64,000 nt of DNA, from positions 124,001-188,000 of the forward strand of contig CAWCAJ010000006.1 in assembly GCA_963793465.1 (NCBI GenBank), given 5' to 3'. This stretch comes from CAJQPP01 sp963793465. GTDB taxonomy: Bacteria; Planctomycetota; Planctomycetia; Pirellulales; Pirellulaceae. The notes under the pieces were generated by a model. That model did not search any database, was not told where the DNA came from, and saw only the letters and a program-made list of their open reading frames with translations. The position numbers and the translations under genes are program-made. This document shows positions 1-8,814 of the stretch, piece after piece (the stretch's first letter is position 1; each line of letters opens with the position of its first letter).

Positions 1-2
1 CC

Positions 3-1826
3 AGCGTGATCCTGGCCCTGAACATGGTGGACATCGCCACTCGCAACGGGATCCAGGTGGATGCCGAGTTGCTTTCTCAGCGGCTGGATATTCCGGTGGT
101 GACCATACAGGCCAACAAGAAGCTGGGGATTGACGAACTGAAAACCAGAATCTGTCAGATCATCGAATCCGGAGAAGTCTCCACGGGCCATGCTTTTCCG
201 GAGAATGTGGAACACGAAATCGATCAGGTCAGCAAGGCGATCGACCCGATAGGCTGTAACCCTCGATCCCGTTTTTTGGCGCAACGGCTGTTACTCGATG
301 GCAGCGGCATGGTGAACAAGATCGTGGGGCCCAATCCGCAACTGGAGCAGGTCGTCAACGAAGCGCGGCAGCGGCTATCCGATTCCGGGGTGCCCCTGGC
401 CGCCGTGGAATCCATGTCCCGCTACCGGGTGATCAGCGAGTTGACCGAGCAGGCCATCGCCCGCCCCAAAGTGCGACTGCGTTCCTGGTCCGATCGGATC
501 GACCGGGTGTTGACCCACCGAGTCTGGGGTTCGCTGGTGTTTATCGCGGTGATGATCGCTATCTTCCAGGCCATCTTTGTCTGGTCGGTACCACTGATGG
601 ATACCATTGACGCCGGCGTGGGCTGGCTGGGTAACCGGGTGGCAGCGGGCTTGCCAGCCGGTGCCCTGCAGTCCCTGGTCACCGACGGCATGATCGCGGG
701 CGTGGGCAGCGTGATCATCTTCCTGCCCCAGATCCTGATCCTGTTCCTGTTCATCGCCTTGCTGGAAGACTGCGGCTACATGGCCCGGGCGGCTTATCTG
801 ATGGACAAGGTGATGAGTCGCATTGGGTTGAGTGGCAAGTCCTTTATCCCGCTGTTGTCCTCTTTCGGTTGCGCCATCCCGGGAATCATGGCTACCCGTA
901 CGATCGAAAACTGGCGTGACCGACTGATCACCATGTTGGTGGCCCCCCTGATGAGTTGTAGCGCGCGTCTGCCGGTATACATTCTGTTGATCGCGGCCTT
1001 TGTGCCGGCCACGGGTCTGCTGGGTGGCTGGGTCAGTTTGCAGGCTCTGGTGATGTTCAGTATGTATGTGATTGGTGTCGTGGTTGCCATGGCAGTGGCC
1101 TGGCTATTGCGAAAGACCATCTTGAAAGGAGAGACGCCTCCGTTTGTGATGGAGTTGCCGGATTACAAGATTCCTTCGCTGCGGAATGCCCTGGGGCGGA
1201 TGCTGGAACAGGCCTGGGCGTTTGTGCGACGCGCCGGGACATTGATCTTTGCGGTTTCCATCGTGGTCTGGGCCTTGAGCTATTTCCCACATCCCGCCGC
1301 GATCGAACAGGATGTACGGGACCGCTATGCCGCCGTGGATTTCCAGGACAGTCAGCAGCAAGGGCAAGCCACGCTGCAACGGGAAACCGCGGCCGCCTAT
1401 CTGCAACAGAGTTACCTGGCCCGCATGGGCAAAGTCATCGAACCCCTGGTGAAACCGTTGGGCTGGGATTGGAAAGTCGCCAGTGCCGTGGTGGCCTCCT
1501 TTCCGGCCCGAGAAGTCGTTGTGGGCACTCTGGGAGTGCTTTACAACGTGGGCGATGATGTCGACGAAACTTCGGACAGCTTGAGAAGCCGTTTGAAAAA
1601 CGCCAAATGGGACGGGACACAGGTCCGCGTGTTCAATCTGCCGATGGCGCTGGGCTTGATGGTGTTTTTTGCCTTGTGCGCTCAATGCGTCTCCACCTTG
1701 GCGATCATGGCTCGCGAAACCGGCGGTTACCGCTGGCCGATCTTCACGTTCGTGTATATGACGGTGTTGGCCTATCTGGGTGCGCTGGTGGTGTACCAGG
1801 TAGGAATGCGGGTGATGGGAGGCTGA
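3..1826 (+). CDS. feoB: Ferrous iron transport protein B, 5'-truncated by window start
   Basis: This is the C-terminal part of the inner-membrane Fe(II) transporter FeoB. The window opens in the G domain at the G4 motif (NMVD in ALNMVDIA). The long polytopic part follows, with the conserved gate segment containing LLSSFGCAIPGIMATR and SCSARLPVY and a second half with FPAREVVVGTLG. The reading frame runs off the left edge, so the GTG at position 6 is not a credible start; the P-loop and switch regions lie outside the window. The small Cys-rich gene downstream is a usual FeoB partner, which supports the call. Stop is TGA. Nothing suggests the visible part is damaged. Confidence 0.95.
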   Translation, partial: SVILALNMVDIATRNGIQVDAELLSQRLDIPVVTIQANKKLGIDELKTRICQIIESGEVSTGHAFPENVEHEIDQVSKAIDPIGCNPRSRFLAQRLLLDGSGMVNKIVGPNPQLEQVVNEARQRLSDSGVPLAAVESMSRYRVISELTEQAIARPKVRLRSWSDRIDRVLTHRVWGSLVFIAVMIAIFQAIFVWSVPLMDTIDAGVGWLGNRVAAGLPAGALQSLVTDGMIAGVGSVIIFLPQILILFLFIALLEDCGYMARAAYLMDKVMSRIGLSGKSFIPLLSSFGCAIPGIMATRTIENWRDRLITMLVAPLMSCSARLPVYILLIAAFVPATGLLGGWVSLQALVMFSMYVIGVVVAMAVAWLLRKTILKGETPPFVMELPDYKIPSLRNALGRMLEQAWAFVRRAGTLIFAVSIVVWALSYFPHPAAIEQDVRDRYAAVDFQDSQQQGQATLQRETAAAYLQQSYLARMGKVIEPLVKPLGWDWKVASAVVASFPAREVVVGTLGVLYNVGDDVDETSDSLRSRLKNAKWDGTQVRVFNLPMALGLMVFFALCAQCVSTLAIMARETGGYRWPIFTFVYMTVLAYLGALVVYQVGMRVMGG

Positions 1827-1994
1827 TGCGGGGCGGTCGGCTGATCCCAGCCCGGGACCATTGCAGAAACTCGCTCCGCGAAGTGCGAAACCGGCAACTC
1901 GCACAGAACGGATGAGCAAAAATCAACGTCGAAAACGTGATCGCCCGGACACGCGATCGCGGAACCTGTTTTCAAGAGAAATGGCTTTTTCATC

Positions 1995-2204
1995 ATGGAC
2001 CTGCAACAGCTGATCGCGATCTCGATCGCCCTGCTGGCCGGAGCCTATCTGGCCAGACGTTCCTGGCACAGCCTGCGTGGTCAGCGAAGTGGCTGCGGGT
2101 CCTGTGCCGCCTGCCCCTCCAGGAATTCCGATCGGATGTTCCCGGCCACGCAACCGCTCTATCAGCTGGGGGGAAAGCCGACTGCCCGGAAATCAAGCTC
2201 CTGA
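1995..2204 (+). CDS. FeoB-associated Cys-rich membrane peptide
   Basis: A 69-residue peptide starting MDLQQLIAISIALLAGAYLA. It has one N-terminal membrane segment (about residues 5-21), then a short basic stretch and the Cys cluster CGSCAAC at about residues 34-40. This arrangement matches the small FeoB-associated Cys-rich proteins often encoded just after feoB. Their exact role is unsettled; iron binding or stabilising the FeoB complex has been proposed. It lies 168 bases after feoB on the same strand and is probably co-transcribed with it. The call rests on architecture and position rather than detailed similarity. Confidence 0.75.
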   Translation: MDLQQLIAISIALLAGAYLARRSWHSLRGQRSGCGSCAACPSRNSDRMFPATQPLYQLGGKPTARKSSS

Positions 2205-2301
2205 GGCGGGTTGTCGGGCAATGCTGGCCAGTCCGACAGCGGGGGACAGGCGGGCTGCTCGGGGTGTCGGATTTGGCAGGATTTTTGCAGAGTTTTTCAG
2301 G

Positions 2302-2329
2302 TTGACAACAAGGGTGAAAAGGTTAACCT
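2302..2329 (+). promoter_or_regulatory. Candidate sigma-70-type promoter for the rpsL cluster
   Basis: A perfect -35 hexamer TTGACA (2302-2307) is followed after 16 bases by TAACCT (2324-2329) as a weak -10. It sits about 75 bases before the rpsL start, in the only gap where the ribosomal cluster could be initiated. The -10 match is poor (three of six bases). Confidence 0.4.
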
Positions 2330-2405
2330 TACTCGTTTCGACTCACGGCAAAATCCGGCTAGGCGTACGCGCCGGAGTGCCACGACAGGCCCGCATTGGA
2401 TCACC

Positions 2406-2774
2406 ATGCCAACCATTAATCAGCTGGTTCGCAAGAACCGAAAACAGAAACGCAAGTTTGCGAAGTCTCCGGTTCTGGAGAAGTGCCCTCAAAAGCAGGG
2501 GGTCTGTTTGCAGGTACGTACCATGACGCCGAAAAAACCAAATTCGGCGCTCCGCAAGATCACTCGTGTCCGTTTGAGCAATGGCAAGGAAGTCACCGTT
2601 TATATCCCTGGAGAGGGGCACAATTTGCAGGAACACTCGATCGTGTTGGTACGCGGCGGACGGGTGCGGGACTTGCCCGGGGTACGATACCAGGTGGTGC
2701 GTGGTGCCCAGGACACGTTGGGTGTCGACGGTCGCAAGCAGTCCCGAAGTCGTTATGGTCAAAAGAAAAGCTGA
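2406..2774 (+). CDS. rpsL: 30S ribosomal protein S12
   Basis: 122 residues, the usual length for S12. It starts MPTINQLVRKNRK and carries the family hallmarks TPKKPNSALRKITRVRL (the decoding-centre loop, with the Lys altered in streptomycin resistance), GEGHNLQEHS and RGGRVRDLPGVRYQVVRG. S12 sits at the decoding site of the small subunit. The frame is open upstream of 2406, but the conserved N-terminus fixes the ATG at 2406. It leads an rpsL-rpsG-fusA group, the standard str order. The sensitive residues look wild type (PKKPNSA). Confidence 0.98.
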   Translation: MPTINQLVRKNRKQKRKFAKSPVLEKCPQKQGVCLQVRTMTPKKPNSALRKITRVRLSNGKEVTVYIPGEGHNLQEHSIVLVRGGRVRDLPGVRYQVVRGAQDTLGVDGRKQSRSRYGQKKS

Positions 2775-2787
2775 CCTGTAGCCAGAC

Positions 2788-2844
2788 AAACCAAAGCTAG
2801 ACACCAGCTAAACCAAAGCTAAACCAATCCAAAGCTAAACCAAT
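2788..2844 (+). repeat. Short imperfect tandem repeat between rpsL and rpsG
   Basis: Three copies of a CCAAAGCTARAC-type unit occur in the 106-base gap between rpsL and rpsG, separated by related CCAGCTAAAC text. The A/C-rich block differs from the surrounding GC-rich DNA. It could be slippage-derived leader sequence, or a spacer affecting the S12/S7 intercistronic region. No stable hairpin is evident. Confidence 0.45.
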
Positions 2845-2880
2845 CGCTCCTCAGAACACCTCGAAGGCCAAAGCCAAATC

Positions 2881-3351
2881 ATGGGAAGAATCACTGCCAG
2901 CAAGACTCAGATGAAAGGCGATCCCGTCCACGGTTCGCTGCTCGCCAGCAAATTTATCAATTGCATGATGTGGGACGGAAAGAAGACCGTAGCGCAAAAG
3001 ATTTTTTACGATTGCCTGTCGGAGATCAGCAAGCGGGTTCCCGGACATGAGGCCATCGATGTGTTCAATGAAGCCATTGAAAACGTGAAGCCTCAGATCG
3101 AGGTGCGTTCCAAGCGGGTGGGTGGTGCCTCCTACCAAGTGCCCATGCAGGTGAACCGCGCCCGCCAGCAGTCGCTGGCGTTCCGCTGGATTCTGGGGGC
3201 CGTCCGCGACAAAAAGGGCCGACCGACTCATATGAAGCTGGCCGATGAATTGGTGGCTGCATTCAACAAGGAAGGTGCCGCGATTACCAAACGCGAAAAC
3301 ACGCACCGCATGGCAGAGGCCAACAAAGCCTTCGCTCACTTTGCCTGGTAG
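2881..3351 (+). CDS. rpsG: 30S ribosomal protein S7
   Basis: 156 residues, the canonical S7 length. S7 nucleates assembly of the 16S rRNA 3' domain and lines the E site. Diagnostic segments include LLASKFINCMMWDGKKTVAQ, the beta-hairpin region VGGASYQVPMQV, RQQSLAFRW and the C-terminal KRENTHRMAEANKAFAH. The ATG at 2881 lies 106 bases after rpsL. It ends in TAG, which shows that TAG is an ordinary stop in this genome. A GC-rich hairpin follows before fusA. Confidence 0.98.
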   Translation: MGRITASKTQMKGDPVHGSLLASKFINCMMWDGKKTVAQKIFYDCLSEISKRVPGHEAIDVFNEAIENVKPQIEVRSKRVGGASYQVPMQVNRARQQSLAFRWILGAVRDKKGRPTHMKLADELVAAFNKEGAAITKRENTHRMAEANKAFAHFAW

Positions 3352-3367
3352 AAATCGACTCCCTTGC

Positions 3368-3398
3368 GGCCGCAAAGATGACTTTCTTGCGGCCTTTC
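3368..3398 (+). terminator. Possible attenuating hairpin between rpsG and fusA
   Basis: GGCCGCAA (3368-3375) pairs with TTGCGGCC (3387-3394) around an 11-base loop and is followed by only TTTC. The stem is strong but the T-run is short, so this may be a partial terminator or a processing hairpin separating ribosomal protein output from EF-G output. Confidence 0.45.
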
Positions 3399-3533
3399 GT
3401 ATGCGCCGTTGCAGAAGTGGCCAGGACCCGCGAACCCAGTTGGCAGAACGAATCGGCATCCGCAGGCGAATTCAATCATCACATGGCAGATTGTGGCAGA
3501 TCACCCTCCCACCCCTGACGGGACACCAGGAAT

Positions 3534-5615
3534 ATGGCTCGGAAACTGGAAAACATTCGCAATATCGGGATCATTGCCCATATCGATGCCGGCAAGACCA
3601 CGGTCACGGAACGGATGCTGTTTCTGTCCGGTGCCAAACATCGGGTGGGGATGGTCGATCGGGGTACCACGGAAACTGATACTGACGAAGAAGAGCAGAA
3701 CCGCGGTATCACCATTTACTCTGCTTGCGTGACCTTCAAATGGAAGGATATCGACGTCAATCTGATCGATACACCGGGACACGTTGATTTCACCGCCGAA
3801 GTGGAGAGATCCCTGCGGGTACTCGATGGAGCGGTGATTGTTTTCAGCGCGCGGGAAGGTGTTGAGGCGCAAAGTGAGACCGTTTGGCGTCAGGCGAATC
3901 GCTACAACGTTCCCCGATTTGCCTTCATCAACAAGTTGGACCGTGAAGGAGCCGGCTTTGAGAGAGTCCTGCGTGAGATACGGCAACGCCTGGGTGGCAA
4001 TCCCGTGCCAATTCAGTTGCCGGTGGGTCTGGGACCCAAGCACGTGGAGAACCCGTTTCGCGGTGTGATCGACCTGATCAAAATGAGGTTCCAGACTTTC
4101 CCGGAGGATGGCCGGGAAATGCAGGAAGGCCCGATTCCCGAGGAGTTGAAGGATGAGGCGGAGTTGGCCCGCCACGCTCTGTTGGAGGAGCTTTACAATT
4201 ACAGCGACGAGATGACCGAGTTGGCATTAAGCGAACAGCCGATTCCCAACGAATTGATCCGCAAGGTGCTGCGTCAGGCCACATTGGCCCAGATGATTCA
4301 GCCGGTCGTGTGTGGTTCGGCCCTGCATGGAATGGGTGTGCAGGGTGTGTTGGATAGCGTCAAATATTACCTGCCCAGCCCGCTGGACCGCCCAGCCGTG
4401 CAAGGCCTCCATCCAACCAAGGAAGGCCAGGTGGAGTCCCGCAAGCCAGATCCCCAAGAGCCGTTTTGTGGGCTGGTGTTCAAAATCCTGCCGGCCAAGA
4501 CCGGCGATTTCTATTGGGTGCGGGTCTATTCGGGTGAGCTGAAGGCCAACAGTCGCGTGCAGTGCCCGGGCAGGGACAAGAAGGAAAACGTGGCCCAATT
4601 GTGGCAGATCCATGCCCAGAAAAAAGAGCGGGATGGGCAGGTGGATAGCGTTTCGGCAGGTGACATCGTGGGTGTCATTGGGCCGCGGTTTGCGGTGACC
4701 GGTGACACCCTGTGCGATGCCAAATCCCCCATTCTGCTGGAACAGATCGAGTTCCCAGCCACGGTGATCGAAATGGCGATTGAACCGGAAACCACCGGTG
4801 AACGCAAGAAGCTCGGTGAAACGCTGGAGATGCTGAAACGCCAGGATCCCACCTTCAAGGCCGTGGAGAACGAGGAAACCGGACAGACCCTGATTTCGGG
4901 TATGGGGGAACTGCACCTGGAAGTGATCAAAAATCGCCTGTTGCGGGACTTCAACCTGGATGTCAAAGTCCACAAGCCACGCGTCTCCTATCGCGAGACC
5001 ATTGGCCGGAAGGTCGAGGTTACCGGCGAATGTCATCGGTTGGTCGCTGGACAACAGCTGTTTGCCAAGTTGCATCTGACGATGCAGCCGGACGAGTCGA
5101 TTGAGGGGGTCCGCATCATTCGCGGCGGCGTGGTGGGGCAATTGCCTGTCGAGTTTCTGGAGGCCGTCATGGAGGAGTTGGAATCGCGTGGCCAGGGAGG
5201 CGGTGTGATTGGCAGTTTTCCCCTGACGGGTATCAAGATCACCTTGACGGGTTGCGAAGTGAATCCCGAACAATCCAATGCCATGGCCTTCAGCATTGCA
5301 GCCGGGGAAGCCTTTGAGGCGGGTTTGAAACAGGGGCAGCCGGTGCTGTTGGAGCCTGTCATGAAACTGAGCATCTCTACACCCGATGACTATTACGGGG
5401 ACTTTGTCAGCGACCTGGCGCAACGCCGGGCCCGAGTCGTCAATACCGACAATCACGCCGGAATGACCTTTATTGAAGCCCACGCGCCGTTGGCTGAGTT
5501 GTTCGGATATGCTGGCGCCATGCGGTCTCTCAGCCAGGGGCGGGCCGGATCCAGCATGGAGCCGTTTCAGTACGAACCAGCACCCGAGCACGTAAAAGAC
5601 AGCTTTGGTTTCTGA
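3534..5615 (+). CDS. fusA: Translation elongation factor G
   Basis: A 693-residue, full-length EF-G that catalyses GTP-driven translocation on the ribosome. The G domain has the P-loop AHIDAGKTT (about residues 17-25), switch II DTPGHVDF, and G4 as NKLD where NKMD is usual. Switch I is unusual: TETDTDEEEQNRGITI instead of the common TDWMEQEQERGITI type. Later domains are present, including GMGELHLEVI and the C-terminal domain ending FGF. Its position after rpsG argues for the housekeeping copy, but planctomycetes carry several EF-G paralogues and the switch I divergence means an spdEFG-type paralogue cannot be excluded. No tuf gene follows. Confidence 0.93.
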   Translation: MARKLENIRNIGIIAHIDAGKTTVTERMLFLSGAKHRVGMVDRGTTETDTDEEEQNRGITIYSACVTFKWKDIDVNLIDTPGHVDFTAEVERSLRVLDGAVIVFSAREGVEAQSETVWRQANRYNVPRFAFINKLDREGAGFERVLREIRQRLGGNPVPIQLPVGLGPKHVENPFRGVIDLIKMRFQTFPEDGREMQEGPIPEELKDEAELARHALLEELYNYSDEMTELALSEQPIPNELIRKVLRQATLAQMIQPVVCGSALHGMGVQGVLDSVKYYLPSPLDRPAVQGLHPTKEGQVESRKPDPQEPFCGLVFKILPAKTGDFYWVRVYSGELKANSRVQCPGRDKKENVAQLWQIHAQKKERDGQVDSVSAGDIVGVIGPRFAVTGDTLCDAKSPILLEQIEFPATVIEMAIEPETTGERKKLGETLEMLKRQDPTFKAVENEETGQTLISGMGELHLEVIKNRLLRDFNLDVKVHKPRVSYRETIGRKVEVTGECHRLVAGQQLFAKLHLTMQPDESIEGVRIIRGGVVGQLPVEFLEAVMEELESRGQGGGVIGSFPLTGIKITLTGCEVNPEQSNAMAFSIAAGEAFEAGLKQGQPVLLEPVMKLSISTPDDYYGDFVSDLAQRRARVVNTDNHAGMTFIEAHAPLAELFGYAGAMRSLSQGRAGSSMEPFQYEPAPEHVKDSFGF

Positions 5616-5702
5616 TACAACGCGGCCGCGACAAGGGATTTAGGGTAGTGTTTCCTGTCGGGCACCGACCCCTGACAGCTGCCGCGGAATCGGAATCAAA
5701 CT

Positions 5703-6332
5703 ATGGAACGACCCCGCCGCGAAGAGAACTTGAACGTGCTGACGCACGGACTGGGAACGGTGCTCAGCCTGCTGGCCACCTGGCTGATGCTGCGAGCCGC
5801 ATCGAGTACCCAGAATTCCCAGCTGTGGGTTGCCTGTCTGGTGTATGGTTTGTCGCTGGTGGGAGTCTTTTTCAGCTCGACACTATCGCACTGGGCGGGA
5901 ACGCCAATCTGGCGTCAACGCTTTCGACAACTGGACCAGGCCTTTATCTACCTGTTGATTGTCGGCACCTACACACCCTTTTCCGTAGCCCATCTTCGCA
6001 CTCCCTTCTGGACCATTCTGTTGACGGTCATGTGGGTCCTTGCCTGCGTCGGATTCGTGTCCAAGCTGTGGGTGGCTCATCGTGTGGACTCCGTCTCCGT
6101 GTTGGGATACGTGGCTCTCGGTTGGATGCCCGCCCTGGGTGGCCTTTCGTTGTTCGAGGGAGTCCCTTCCGCCGGGGTGTGGGGCATCCTGATTGGGGGT
6201 GTGTTGTATACCCTGGGTACGCTGTTTCTGGTGAATGACCGCAAGGTCTGGTACTTTCACGGTATTTGGCATGTGTTGGTGATCGCCGGCGCTGCCGTCC
6301 ACTGGTGGACGACCATGACCTACGTGTTGTAA
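5703..6332 (+). CDS. TrhA/hemolysin III (PAQR-like) family membrane protein
   Basis: 209 residues with about seven membrane segments. Family signatures are the N-terminal EENLNVLTHGLGTVLS, the STLSHW segment, VGTYTPFS, and the C-terminal HGIWHVLVIAGAAVHW with clustered His residues. Bacterial members (TrhA/YqfA) are linked to membrane energetics and fluidity homeostasis; the older hemolysin III label reflects one early report. The ATG at 5703 follows the fusA stop by 87 bases, so read-through from fusA is possible. No damage is visible. Confidence 0.88.
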   Translation: MERPRREENLNVLTHGLGTVLSLLATWLMLRAASSTQNSQLWVACLVYGLSLVGVFFSSTLSHWAGTPIWRQRFRQLDQAFIYLLIVGTYTPFSVAHLRTPFWTILLTVMWVLACVGFVSKLWVAHRVDSVSVLGYVALGWMPALGGLSLFEGVPSAGVWGILIGGVLYTLGTLFLVNDRKVWYFHGIWHVLVIAGAAVHWWTTMTYVL

Positions 6333-6358
6333 AGGGCAGTCGATTGCCGGGGTTGCCC

Positions 6359-6420
6359 GCTACCGCCTTTGCAAGCTACCGCCGTTGCAAGTTGCCGCCG
6401 TTGCAAGCGACCGCTGTTGG
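6359..6420. repeat. 16-bp tandem repeat between convergent genes
   Basis: Three and a half head-to-tail copies of a 16-base unit (GCTACCGCCGTTGCAA consensus) fill most of the 99-base gap between the convergent trhA-like and helicase genes. Copies differ at one to three positions and the last one is partial. It could act in transcription end formation or simply be slippage DNA. Confidence 0.8.
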
Positions 6421-6431
6421 GGGCTGGGTCT

Positions 6432-8339
6432 CTACAGATCCATGACCTCCCAAACGCTGCAATAAGCGGCTTGGGACTGGACATAATCCAGCAAGTCGCT
6501 GTAAAACGCATGGCCACCTACCGTGGCGCTGTCACCGACCACGATCAACTTGCGGCGAGCCCTGGTCAAAGCCACGTTCATGCGGCGAGTTTCGGCCAGG
6601 AAACCGATTTCCGCCTGGGGGTTGCTGCGGACCAGCGTGATCAGGACGGCCTCTTTTTCGCGTCCCTGAAAACCGTCCACCGTATCGATTTCCAGATTTT
6701 CGTGAGGGTTGTGTTGACGCAGCCACCGCGCCTGGGCCGCGTAAGGTGCGATGATGGCAATCTCCGCTGCCGCTACCCCGGCATCGATCAGTTCAGCGGT
6801 GTACTTCAATATCAGCTCGGCTTCGCGGGGATTCATGCGACTTAATCCGTCCGGTTCCTGTTCTTCCTCCCAGCCGGCACCGGCCGTATCGACAAACAGG
6901 ATAGGTGATTGCGTCAACGCGTTGGCTTGAACATCCGGCAGGTCGGCCAGCACGTGAGACTTCACGGACGAATCCGCAGTGAGTTGATCCTGATAAAATT
7001 GCTGCGATGAAAATTGCATGATCTGCTGGTGCATACGGTATTGTTCGTCCAACAATCGGGTGATGCGGTCCCCATACAATTCCATCAGGCGTTGCATCAG
7101 GCTGACTTGGAAACCGGCGGTGGCAGCGGGACGGGACAGGATCGTGGGTGGCAGTTGAAAGGGGTCACCCGCCAGTACCAAGCGGTCGCAGCGTAACAAT
7201 GGGATCCAGCAACCCGGCTCCACGCACTGACAGGCCTCGTCGATGACCGCCAGATCAAAATGGCGATCTCCAATCAGCGACTCATTCAATGTGATCGTGG
7301 CACAGATGACATCCGCAGAATCCAGAAAGTGGTCCATAGTTCGCTTTTCCATCAGTCTGGCGTGGTTCAACAGCTGTCGAGCCTCTTGCCGCAATCCGGT
7401 CTTGTGACCCCGGGCCGGGCGGGCCCGGGTGTAACGATCGGCTTGCCGGAAAAGATCGTCTGCTTCGCGACGCAGAGACTGGATGATCGCCATCTCATCG
7501 CTCTGTTCCACCAATCCATCCAGGGTGCAGGCCTGCAACGATTCACTGACGCGGGCCGGGTGGCCAATCCGCACCACTTTTTGCCGGGCATCCATCAACT
7601 TGAGTAACAGGTTGTCGACGGCCGTGTTGGTGGGAGCGCAGGCCAGTACCTTGTCGCCCCTGGCGACCGACTGCAGGATCAACTCGACCAGGGTCGTGGT
7701 TTTCCCGGTACCCGGGGGTCCGTGAATCACGGCGACGTCGGCAGCCGAGAGGGCAAAACGCACCGCCTCTTTCTGGGAATCGTTGAGGGTCGTTTGATAC
7801 CGTACTTCGCGGGCCCGGGAGAATTCCGGAGTACGTTGCCCCATCAAGGTGCGGCGGATTTCACCCAATCGTCCCCGGGCCTGCATCACCGTATGGATGG
7901 CAGCCATCATTCGTTGACGAGTTACTTCGTCGGCGGTCAGGTCCACGCGAAACACCTGCCAATCGGGCCATTCGTCCAACGCCACCTGCAGACTGTCGGG
8001 CCGTCGCGCACTGACGACTCCCGTCAGGGAAACCCCGTCATCCTGGGCGAAGTTGGAAACCACCACCGGCGAACCCACCGTCAGGCGATGCCAGGGCATC
8101 GGCCGTTGGCGGTTCCTTCGCCCCAGAGTGATCAGGTAACGACCGGCCAGACCCCGACTGTGGTCGGTGATGGCCAGATCCAGGATGGATTCACCACTGC
8201 GTTCCGCTTGGCGGGTACCCATCAGTCGCCGCCGTTCGGTCATCCGTTCGACTTCCGCTTGCGATTCCATGGCCAACCACTCCGCCAGTTTGACAAAGTG
8301 TTCGTCCGTTTCGGAGTCGGAGTACAGGTTCGTGCTCAC
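6432..8339 (-). CDS. DNA2/IGHMBP2-type superfamily 1 helicase
   Basis: 635 residues, with an SF1B (Upf1-like) helicase core. Visible motifs in order are the Walker A GPPGTGKTTT (about residues 206-213), APTNTAVDNLLLK (motif Ia), the Walker B box DEACQ (about 365), GDPFQLPPT (motif III), LDEQYRMH (motif IV), DTVDGFQGREKEAV (motif V) and LTRARRKLIVVGD (motif VI). The N-terminal 190 residues form an OB/stalk-like region, as in bacterial IGHMBP2-like proteins. Role: probably ATP-dependent 5'-3' unwinding of nucleic acid in repair or RNA metabolism; the substrate is unknown. It converges on the TrhA-like gene and stands alone transcriptionally. Confidence 0.93.
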   Translation of the reverse strand: MSTNLYSDSETDEHFVKLAEWLAMESQAEVERMTERRRLMGTRQAERSGESILDLAITDHSRGLAGRYLITLGRRNRQRPMPWHRLTVGSPVVVSNFAQDDGVSLTGVVSARRPDSLQVALDEWPDWQVFRVDLTADEVTRQRMMAAIHTVMQARGRLGEIRRTLMGQRTPEFSRAREVRYQTTLNDSQKEAVRFALSAADVAVIHGPPGTGKTTTLVELILQSVARGDKVLACAPTNTAVDNLLLKLMDARQKVVRIGHPARVSESLQACTLDGLVEQSDEMAIIQSLRREADDLFRQADRYTRARPARGHKTGLRQEARQLLNHARLMEKRTMDHFLDSADVICATITLNESLIGDRHFDLAVIDEACQCVEPGCWIPLLRCDRLVLAGDPFQLPPTILSRPAATAGFQVSLMQRLMELYGDRITRLLDEQYRMHQQIMQFSSQQFYQDQLTADSSVKSHVLADLPDVQANALTQSPILFVDTAGAGWEEEQEPDGLSRMNPREAELILKYTAELIDAGVAAAEIAIIAPYAAQARWLRQHNPHENLEIDTVDGFQGREKEAVLITLVRSNPQAEIGFLAETRRMNVALTRARRKLIVVGDSATVGGHAFYSDLLDYVQSQAAYCSVWEVMDL

Positions 8340-8563
8340 GTGCAGGTCCTGGGCAGGGAACGGGTGGGTGGAATACGGTCTGTGGCTGGGTGGAGAGGCA
8401 TGGGTCGGCCACCCGGGCCTGACGCCAGCAGGTACTCAGTTCCAGCGACGCTGTTAAGGAATCGTCAGATTGGTTTGACGGCGTGGCTGGCTGGCCTATC
8501 TTGGTCCGATGTTGGGATGGGTTCAACATTGCTTTTCACAAATTCATTCTGGAAGTTTTGACC

Positions 8564-8797
8564 ATGTTGCGATGGGTATTGCTATCGGCTTGCGGTGTCA
8601 TGCATTGCGTGACGGGCGTTACCGGGTCCGCCACCGCACAGGATCCCCAGGAGGAACAGCGTGAGCAAGCAGAGACAACCCGGCCAACAGGACAGGAAGC
8701 CAAGCGGTTGCAGAAGATACAGGAGTACCTCAACGAGGCCGGACAATTGTACCTGAAAAAGGAATATCCGGCGGCCGTCAAGCCGGCCCTGAGTTGA
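8564..8797 (+). CDS. Short secreted protein, probably a truncated remnant
   Basis: 77 residues with an N-terminal signal peptide (MLRWVLLSACGVMHCV, predicted cleavage after ATA), then a charged Glu/Gln-rich linker and a helix (RLQKIQEYLNEAGQLYLKKE) that reads like the start of a TPR-type helical repeat. It ends abruptly 18 bases before the stop of the opposing gene, so a longer product is not possible here. The first ATG at 8564 is chosen because the signal peptide begins there; the frame is open further upstream. I read it as the 5' fragment of a longer secreted helical-repeat protein cut by rearrangement, although an authentic small protein is possible. Confidence 0.5.
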   Translation: MLRWVLLSACGVMHCVTGVTGSATAQDPQEEQREQAETTRPTGQEAKRLQKIQEYLNEAGQLYLKKEYPAAVKPALS

Positions 8798-8814
8798 GGT
8801 CGGCGACGCGGCCT

